This document shows positions 56,540 to 64,000 of a stretch of DNA of 64,000 nucleotides, piece after piece. The position numbers and the translations under genes were made by a program. The notes beneath the pieces were generated by a model. That model saw only the letters and a list, made by a program, of their open reading frames with translations. It was not told where the DNA came from and did no database searches. How positions within the stretch are numbered: position 1 is the stretch's first letter; each line of letters begins with the position of its first letter. The DNA is from Angiostrongylus vasorum (lineage: Eukaryota > Nematoda > Chromadorea > Rhabditida > Metastrongylidae). Where the stretch lies: contig JADANN010000098.1 in NCBI GenBank assembly GCA_018806985.1, forward strand, positions 620,001 through 684,000. Reading direction: 5' to 3'.

Positions 56540-58920
56540 AAGTGTTCACCTGTATCACACGCAGACCCGTTGATCGTCGAGAAACTCGAGCGGACACCAG
56601 TAAATCTTTCATTTTTCTCTGTTACGTGCAATAGTGGCCCAGTTGATTCTGCTCACTGCAGGGACCGTTGAGTATCATATCTTTCTTCCTGGCTTTTCGT
56701 GAAGAACTCTGGCCATCGCGTCGGTGGTCTTCCTGCTGTGCTGTGCGTTTGACATGCCGAGGAATCCAGCTAACGGCTCTTGTCCATCGGTTGTCGTTAA
56801 TAAGCATTACGAGTCCGGCCCACCTTATCTTCGACTGCTTGGCGTACAGAACGGCATCTTTGATTTTTGATCGTTGAAACAGGTCGGAGCTTCGGATCCC
56901 TTCCCTTACTTGTGCGACAAGGGATACTCCTAGCATCGTCCTTTGGATGGCGCATTCAACAACGCCGAGTGATCTTTTATCCTACTTAGGCAGTGACCAG
57001 GTTTCTTACGCATACGTAAAGGTAGGGAGTATCGTTGAGTCGAGAAGGTGGGCACGGAGTACGGTGTTCCTTGTTCTCCTCACTAAATCCTCGATGCTAT
57101 TGGAAGCTACTCAAGCCGCTCGTTTCCTTCCGCCCATCTCTGGAGCTAAGTCGTTCATCATATTGGCTTCCTCACCTAGAAAGACATAACTGGACCATTC
57201 AGAGATATTCGTTCCGTTGAGTGTAAATGGGGTATACGAAAGCAATCCGTTCTTCATGAACATCGTTTCTGTGAGATTTATTCGAAAACCAATCTTTCCA
57301 CAGGCTTTATCCCAGTCGGCAAGCATACGTTCCGCTTGGCTAGTGTTTGCTGTTATAAGGATGATGTCGTCAGCAAAGCGAAGATGATGAAACTGCCGAC
57401 CATCGATTTTCACTTCCATATTATCCCATTCCAGTGTACGCATGACGTTCTCAAGGGTGGCGTAAAAATAATTCTGGTGAGATGATGTCGCCTTGCCTAG
57501 CTCCTCTTTTGACGGCAATGTTAATATCGTTGTAGAATGGTGATATCTTGGTTGTGAAATTTTTAAACAGCTCACGAAGAATCTTTATGTACTGAGTAGG
57601 GACTCCTTGACTATCAAGGGCTTACATGACTGCTTCTATCTCAATTGAGTCAAAGGCCTTCTTTAAACCAATGAATGCGAGACAGAGCGGTCTTTTGTAC
57701 TCTCGCGATACTTCAATGAGCCTTGTTATCGTGTGGATGTGGTCCATCGTACTAAATCCTTTTGGAAACGCTGCTTGCTCACATGGCTGTCCTTCGTCCA
57801 GTGTTCTGTCAATCCTGTTTAGGGTGACTCGAGTGAAAAGTTTGTAGACGACAGACGGCAAGCAGATTGGGCGATAGTTGCCGATATCGTGTAGGTCACC
57901 CTGACGTTCTTCTTGGTCCAATCTTGGCGTTAAAATCTCCAATGATAACCTTAAAGAATGTATGGTCTTCTCTGTAGAACTTCTCCAAGACCACGTAGAA
58001 CGCTTCGACTTCTTCTTCGTCATAGTTTGATGTCGGCGCGTAAACGACGAAGATTGTCAAAGCCGGTATTGATCCACATCTTTTTAATCGTTATCGTCCT
58101 ATTCGGGTTGTAGGCTGTTCGAATGAATCGATATTCATGGACAAACTCGTGTTAACGAGAACGCCGACGCCGCCGACTCCTCTACTGTTCGCATGTTCCG
58201 AGGAACAGTTCTTCTCCGGTGTCATAGACGACGTTGAAAGGGTGGCGTCTTCTCGTCTCGGCCAGCCCGATGACGTTGTACCTTACCCTTCTCGCTTGCA
58301 TGACCAAGTCTTCTATCGAAGACTCGAATACAAGTCTGCAGGCATTGTAGGTACAGATAGTCACCATATTTCTTCGTAATCCAGCTCTGAGATTTTAGTA
58401 GCCTTTCCGTACTCGTCCTACCCAACGCTGCGAAATTGGGGGGCTCTTTCGGGGTCAGGGGAATGAGGCTTGTTTTTTTTTACTTTATTAATAATTTTGA
58501 TACCCACGTATGGCTTGCTGGGCTCTGAACGTGGGGGGCTGGGTATGCTCACGGGTAGCCTACGAGGCTCTCCCAGTGTGGACATGGAGCTTATTTGTTG
58601 GAGGCGACTCCTAACCGCCTCCCATATACTTCCCTGTCACTTGATTGCAGTCTTTTGGCCGAATTGACTCGTAGAATATAATCCGCATAAGCGAGAGTGC
58701 ACCCACACACTCATGCATGAATACGCCTCGTAAGTACAGAAAGCATGTGCCAAATCGGAGCAGAAGAAACAGGAGCCCATCCCCTGGATCCACCTGCATC
58801 TCAGGGAAGCAAAAGTCGCTTTTGGTCCGCTGTTAACCCTCTACCCGCAACCTGGCGACGAGCCACGTAGCCTCGCGATTAACCGGCTCGAGATCCCCAT
58901 ATGAGGGAGATCAGTGGTTA
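56540..58920 (-). mobile_element. RTE-A LINE with 5' UTR and internal deletion
   Basis: Minus-strand copy. 58920-58430 resembles a 5' untranslated leader. 58370-58185 encodes the endonuclease start ([37 protein letters not shown]), then a frame-broken middle and DEEEVEAFY, with GDFNAK at about 57930. At about 57900 the frame jumps straight to the RT ([13 protein letters not shown]), so about 1 kb present in 36250-37268 is missing. RT motifs follow: [30 protein letters not shown] (57400-57370) and the C-terminus to about 56560. The 57622-58023 and 57111-57575 open frames are parts of it. Confidence 0.85.
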
Positions 58921-58929
58921 TATGTGTAT

Positions 58930-59590
58930 GGTTAGAAAATGCACCATCGTAGATGATGATCTAGTGGATAGAGAGGTTTTGCCATGATTCGACACAGATT
59001 ATCAAAACAGAACTGCTGTTGCGGACACAGTGAATAGTACACACGACAATTTACGGACAATCAGATGGCTACGAGTCGCGGAAGCGCATTGATTACAATG
59101 CGCGAATAAACTGCAGAACACTGCACCTGCGCAATAATTAAAATTTCTTGCGAAGGGGGACAACATTTTGTTATGAGGCTGTTTGTTTTTTGTCGTGAAG
59201 AAAAAATGGAATTGCTCGAATATCTATGTGAACATTGAAGTTTCTTGTAGAAGTACTTAAAGTCCTTGCTGGCCCTTTACGTTGGTAATCTGGAATCCAA
59301 TTACTACTTAACTCTTGAGCCATAATTTTTAGCACGCAAAAAAATACTAAAGAGAGGCAAGAAAAACTCGGGAAAAAGAAACACAAATCCTCGGTCTCAA
59401 TTGCATACTTGGCAGTTTTTTTAAAAAACATTCCGTGATTTTTTTTCCTTGTGTAGCCCACTTTTTCTCGTAAGAAAGACGAAGAGCAAATTATTTATAT
59501 GAAAAAAAGAATAACGTTTAAATCTTAATGTTAACTTTTTTATTCGTTGCTTGGTGTAATTTTTTCACAGGAAGGTATCAAAAAAAAGGA
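58930..59590. other. No gene seen
   Basis: AT-rich. The 96 residue minus frame at 59171-59461 has no exon borders or motif. Confidence 0.45.
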
Positions 59591-59755
59591 TAAGGCTCTC
59601 CGCGTTGATCAATCCGTGACGAATGCGCCGTTCATTCGACTTCATTAAGCATCGTCTGGAGGTGATTTAATGCATATCTGGCCTTCAGAATGACTCGTTG
59701 TTCCCTACCGATGTATCAAGTCTGTGCTGATATTCTCTCAGTCAATGAGAGAATC
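59591..59755 (-). mobile_element. SINE-1 3' part
   Basis: CTCTCCGCGTTGATCAATCC, GTGATTTAATGCATATCTGG CC and CCGATGTATCAAGTCTGTG are the reverse complement of the SINE-1 body and end. The tRNA-like head is missing; RTE-A begins at once. Confidence 0.6.
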
Positions 59756-59762
59756 ACTGAGA

Positions 59763-60705
59763 ATAACACCTTTCTTCTAGGCTTTTCGTGAAGAACTCTG
59801 ACTATCTGGTTGGTGGTCTTCCTGCAGCACGTCTGTCATACTGGGGGAATGCGGTCACTAACGGATCTTGCCCATCGGTTATCGTGCATACGCATTACGT
59901 GTCCGGCTTGTCTTATTTTTTGATAGTTTGAATTATAGGACGGCATTTTTTGATTTCTGTTCATTGGCGCTTCGGATCCCTGCCCTCCCTACATGTGTGA
60001 ACAGGATACTTCTAGCGTAGTCCTTTCGACTGCGCGTTTAATATCACTGACTAGTCTACCATTTTGCTTAAGCAGCGAACAGGTTTCTGAAGAATACGTT
60101 AACGCAGGAAGTATGAAGTCGAAAAGGCGGGCACAAAGTCAAGTGTTCTTTTTTTTCTAATTGCTACATCCCTCCCATCACTTCACCGCCTCATCGTGGC
60201 TGAGATGTGTTCCTGTGTGTCGGGCCACGATGTACATTCATCCACTGGCAGGGTCTCCCAAGCTGAGCATTCATTGGAGACTCACGTCTAGAGTTGACAC
60301 TGGGGTTTCTGGAATTGCGAGTTATCATGAACGATCGTGGTTGTCGTGATTAACTCAGAGAGCCGCTCATCATGCTTGTTCCTTTTTAATCCGTGTGTCC
60401 CAATATGACGTTTTCAGACGTTCTTCTGCGTCCAATCATAGCGTGAAAATTTTCAGTGATGGCCTTAAAGAATGTATGGTTTTCTCTGTAGAGTTTCTCC
60501 AAGTGCACATTGAACGCTTCGATTTTGTCTCGTTCACAGCTTGGTGTCGGTGATGAGACGGGAAGATTGCCAAAGCCTGTATTGTTCCACATCTGTTCAA
60601 CCTTAAACGTACTATTCGGATTGTTAGTTTCTCGAAAGTGTCGATATTAATGGCCAAACTTGTGTCGAGGGGAAAGCCGACGCCACCAACTATCGCATGT
60701 TCCTG
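59763..60705 (-). mobile_element. RTE-A LINE, gapped, split by a SINE-2 piece
   Basis: 59763-60165 (minus) is the RTE-A C-terminal coding region in decayed form (WSEFFTK-like, then the RNase-like tail). 60178-60345 is a plus-strand SINE-2 head (CCGCCTCATCGTGGCTGAGA). 60395-60705 (minus) is RTE-A endonuclease sequence: NTGFGNLPVSSPTPS, AFNVHLEKLYRENHTFFKA. The RT between them is gone. Confidence 0.65.
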
Positions 60706-61838
60706 TGTTCCTGAGGTTACTGTAACGGAGAGGTGCTACACTCAAGAACATTCGACTCGATACGTCTATGAAGACCAACACTCTGAAGATTGGGGAAGAA
60801 CTTCTGTGCCAACCTCATGCTAGCACACTAATCTCAGAAAAGCTACTATAATACATCGATAGTTAGACGACTCGTCTTCATAAAGATTAATAAGATGCCG
60901 CCCTTTGTGGATTGGAAAGAGAGCTTTGCTACGTTTTCATCACTGCTCATGGTTTATTCCTGGAAAAAGAGCAATCCGTAACATTGATTTACTCGTTATA
61001 GTCCTCCTGCCGGAAACATAAGTTGAAGATACCTTTTAGTTTAGATGACTTGCATGGGATTACCCTGCATTTCAGCTTGAGCTATTGCCGCAGAAACAAC
61101 CTTCGCTATAGTGAGGCAGTAGAGCATTAGGCAGAAACTTAGTTGTATTCTTAATAACTGGGAAGTGTTTTAAAATATAATCTGGTATTGAGAGCAATTA
61201 TAAGCGCATTTATTTCCAGATTCCAGAAAGAAAAACAAAAAAGCAGCAAAATCAAATGTACAATAGACGATAACTGCGTTTGTGGGGAGCCAGTCTCGTT
61301 AGAAAAGGGCCAACCACGACGCAAAATCACACAAGACCAATGAAAAACGCTGAGCCAGGCTGGGCTGCACACACTGCTCAGTTACCGGTAATTACGTTCT
61401 TATTAGACAACACCGTGACTCTCAATGTACTCAACTATATCGCTGAGAATATGCTCGGTTTTCCTGGGAAAATTCCAAAAAGACCCCCAGGATAATGAAG
61501 CACGGCATCCACCATGCCGCGATTACAGACACAATAGACAAGTTTGGGAGAAGAAAATATGTACTATAGACATGGCATATAGAGCAAGCCGACTATACGG
61601 AATAGCTCATAATTCTGATAATCGAATAGTACATAATAATTATAACTGACGGTTGAGCAAAGATCATCTGAATTAGAATTATAAAGTTGCTGAGCAATGG
61701 CATCAATGGCAACGAACGCATTCGTTGGTGTTCAGAGTATCATGCCAACGTCGTTACCGCCGTTACGGAACTGCAACGGTGACGTAAAAGTGACATTCAG
61801 AAGTTCCACTCGAAGTGGTGTATACAAGTGGCCGTCAG
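60706..61838. other. No gene seen
   Basis: AT-rich sequence with no supported exon; it lies 3' of the homeodomain exon in gene orientation and could hold its 3' untranslated region. Confidence 0.4.
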
Positions 61839-61922
61839 TCATTCCTCTTTCAGCATCATCACACATCCTCCACCATCCACTGTCGCTCGTTGCTTCACTT
61901 TCTTGTCCTTCATTCGTCGGTT
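61839..61922 (-). CDS. Homeobox gene, last coding exon
   Basis: After a clean acceptor (GATCATTTCAG) the exon reads NRRMKDKKVKQRATVDGGGC followed by seven residues and TGA (61839-61841). NRRMKDK is the end of homeodomain helix 3, beginning with the invariant Asn51. The phase-0 intron would split WFQ from NRR. The Asp after MK is typical of the Even-skipped class (NRRMKDKRQR), so an eve-like or other ANTP-class gene is my best guess. The rest of the homeodomain would lie upstream on the minus strand, beyond 64000 or hidden between RTE pieces. A second open frame (61935-61732) in this region is longer but has no motif. Confidence 0.45.
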   Translation of the reverse strand, partial: NRRMKDKKVKQRATVDGGGCVMMLKEE

Positions 61923-62187
61923 CTGAAATGATCAAATCCTCAAGTCCGGTTGTTCACTTCTTATTTCCTGTTTGCATAGACGGGCATGTAGTAATATTTC
62001 ATTGAGTTGAAGTGCACTACAATGTTGTTCCATAAAATTTTACGATCTTATTTGTCATACCTTTTATTCTGTTCTTCTAGTCAGACAGAATTTGTCCTTT
62101 GACTTTGAATTTAAATAATGCTCAATTTTTAAACGCGACAAGCGGAACGGATCTGTTCCACATTTCTACTAAGTAATTGACATCCTT

Positions 62188-62569
62188 CGTCCCAATGGTT
62201 TACCACCTCATCGTGGCTGGGAGGTGTTCCTGGATGTCGGACTGCGATGTACAGCGGGGATTCGTCCACCCGGCAGGGTCTCTCAAACTGAGGAGTCCGG
62301 CGTTTCCATTAGGAAGCCTAGCTAACAGTAAACCAATACCAGGATCCAACACAGTCCTGGTATCAAAGTCGCATGGTGGCAAATGTCCCTCTCATCCACA
62401 AGTGCTGCGACTGCCTGTGCTGGTGAAGACCTGGGGGCAGACTTTGGCCAGACTGACTTCGGATTTCCAGGGAACCACAATGGCTTAACCAGAAAATCCC
62501 CCGAAAAATGGTGCTTATGCTGGAGCGCGCACAACTAGTGATGACGAGCCGTTCAAGTATCAAATAAGT
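62188..62569 (+). mobile_element. SINE-2 copy with perfect 17-bp target-site duplication
   Basis: AAGTAATTGACATCCTT occurs at 62171-62187 and again at 62570-62586 with no mismatch. The element between starts CGTCCCAATGGTTTACCACC and ends GATGACGAGCCGTTCAAGTA TCAAATAAGT. At 382 bp it defines the full length of the family. Its tail resembles that of RTE-B. Open frames on both strands here are not genes. Confidence 0.9.
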
Positions 62570-62984
62570 AAGTAATTGACATCCTTAACAAAAAGTGATT
62601 TAAAAGACAGGCCTCGACTTTGCTCCACCTACAACTCCCCAGGTGTCTTCAAACTCCTGCCTGCTTCTGCTTCACCACCTTTTAAACAGTGTTTTTTTTC
62701 GCAAGAAACCTGTGTAAATACAAGAACTTGTGGATACTGTAGTCTTGCCTTCAGTTACAAAGCTGTCCTTTTGCGCGATTCAGTGTCCACCAAATGCGAC
62801 CAGGTTCTTGTTGTGTGGATAGAAAAAGCCGACATGATGAACGGGAAGATTTCAGAGCTACGCAGTATATTTTTAATTTATTTAGAAAACCTGTTTGTTC
62901 CCAAAAAATTTAGATTTATTGAGCAATTATTGTAGCGAAACAAAACAGTTGCTGCTACACCTAATTCGCTAATTGGATCCTTAG

Positions 62985-64000
62985 ATGGCCGTCTTCACTA
63001 GCAGTGTTGGCTCTAGCACATACTCCTTTAGTCTTTCTTGCACAGTTCTCGTTCATGGTAATGATCTGCTACGAACATGGTAACGTTTGCGAGGCAACCC
63101 CGTGATCATGAGGTCTTTCCATCCGCACAAGCCGACAGCCAACGTCAGTCGCAAACACGCCCGCTCTTCTCTTGGGTGGTCTTCCAAGTGCACGCCTACA
63201 TTTTCTTCAGGACCACTCCATTAAACTTTTTGTCCATACGTCATCTGCTTTTCTTATTAAGTGACCGCCCCCCCTTTGTGACTGGCTATCAATGATTATT
63301 GTCCTGGATCTCGATGACGTAGAAGGTTTCCAAAATCTGAGCTGTGCATTTCGGATAGACATTGAGAGCACCGGTTAACTTTTTGGAACTGATCGTTCAA
63401 GCACTCTGTGGATCGTGCGCAGAGGGCTTGACGTAGTTGAAGCACCATAGCATGTCTCTCTCGCATAAATGAGTTTTGGATAATCGCCGAGCTGGAAAGG
63501 TGAGTGCAGAGTTTTAGGCAGGCCTGTTAGTCGCTCGGTAGCTTCTTTAAGTGTCCGAATGTAGCCCGTGCTGTTTTGTTTCTTTTGCCTAATTCTTCCT
63601 TCATGTTATTCGACATGTTCACTGAACGTCAAAGTAGACCTCCGAAGTGTGTATCTAGTCAGAGACTTGCTCATGTTCCACGCTTTGTTGAGCTTATTGA
63701 GCATATTCTCTTCTTTTCCGGAATTCATCGAGGAAATGACGACTTCGTCAAAAAAAAGTTTTCTTAACAATTAAATTTCATTGCCCACTTCATACAGCAC
63801 CTTAGGCAAGATGTTGTCTCCTTTTCGAACCCATTTTTTTATAGGAATAGTAGGGAGATGTTGGGAAAGCTGTTCGTTTAATGTTGCAATTACGATAGAA
63901 AATAGCTTGAAATCTTACATAAAGAAGATCCAGACTTCTTTCAATCAGTGCTAATACGACTGCGTTTGTTCGACACTGTCAAACGCTTTCTCGTAGTCGG
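62985..64000 (-). mobile_element. RTE-B LINE, runs off the right edge
   Basis: Minus strand. The right end reads DYEKAFDSVE, an RT motif preceding the catalytic region. Moving left come the palm, thumb and C-terminal parts in several frames, down to the WAG/RPPxRW segment near 63110-63180. Stops are frequent. The plus-strand frames at 63568-63774 are shadows of it. Confidence 0.65.

Noticed and set aside
62576..62935. 119 residue plus-strand frame with Cys residues
   Set aside because: No exon borders or domain pattern; begins within the flank of the SINE-2 target site.

Overview
The window is nuclear DNA of a nematode, most likely a strongylid parasite of the hookworm type (Ancylostoma or Necator). 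This is inferred from protein content, not from a search: a worm-type (WAGO) Argonaute, a gene resembling the nematode-only FAR family, an F-box gene with short exons and nematode-style TTTCAG acceptors, and a dense load of RTE-clade LINEs and Penelope-like elements (PLEs). Genes are split into 40-200 bp exons separated by introns full of repeats, so long open frames are poor guides. I built the models by joining exons whose splice sites, reading phase and protein motifs agree. || Layout. 1-6.1 kb: repeats only (RTE 3' end, nested SINEs, an inverted pair of PLE ends). 6.1-6.7 kb: a broken Cys-rich reading frame on the minus strand. 6.9-19.8 kb, plus strand: an F-box gene with leucine-rich downstream exons; its introns hold SINEs, PLE ends and a 1.8 kb RTE. 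20-25.7 kb: repeats. 25.8-27.6 kb, minus: a FAR-like gene. 28-31 kb: unresolved minus-strand exons and repeats. 31.4-35.2 kb: almost nothing recognisable. 35.3-50.4 kb, minus: the Argonaute, at least 23 exons, its introns carrying an antisense RTE, a second RTE piece, a mariner relic, a PLE end, SINEs and a microsatellite. 51.3-58.9 kb: a compound repeat block in which a PLE with about 0.8 kb direct terminal repeats sits between two copies of a SINE + RTE unit. 59-64 kb: more RTE and SINE pieces plus one short minus-strand exon encoding the end of a homeodomain. || How the parts relate. The Argonaute would belong to the small-RNA pathway that represses elements such as those around it, but this copy has two in-frame stop codons at conserved positions and lacks the slicer residues, so it is a pseudogene, a recent null allele or an assembly problem. 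Non-autonomous repeats appear to ride on the autonomous ones: one SINE family has the same 3' tail as the RTE-B LINE, and three of its copies have visible target-site duplications. I found no tRNA or rRNA gene, CRISPR array or prokaryotic feature. Family names RTE-A, RTE-B and SINE-1 to SINE-4 are local labels.
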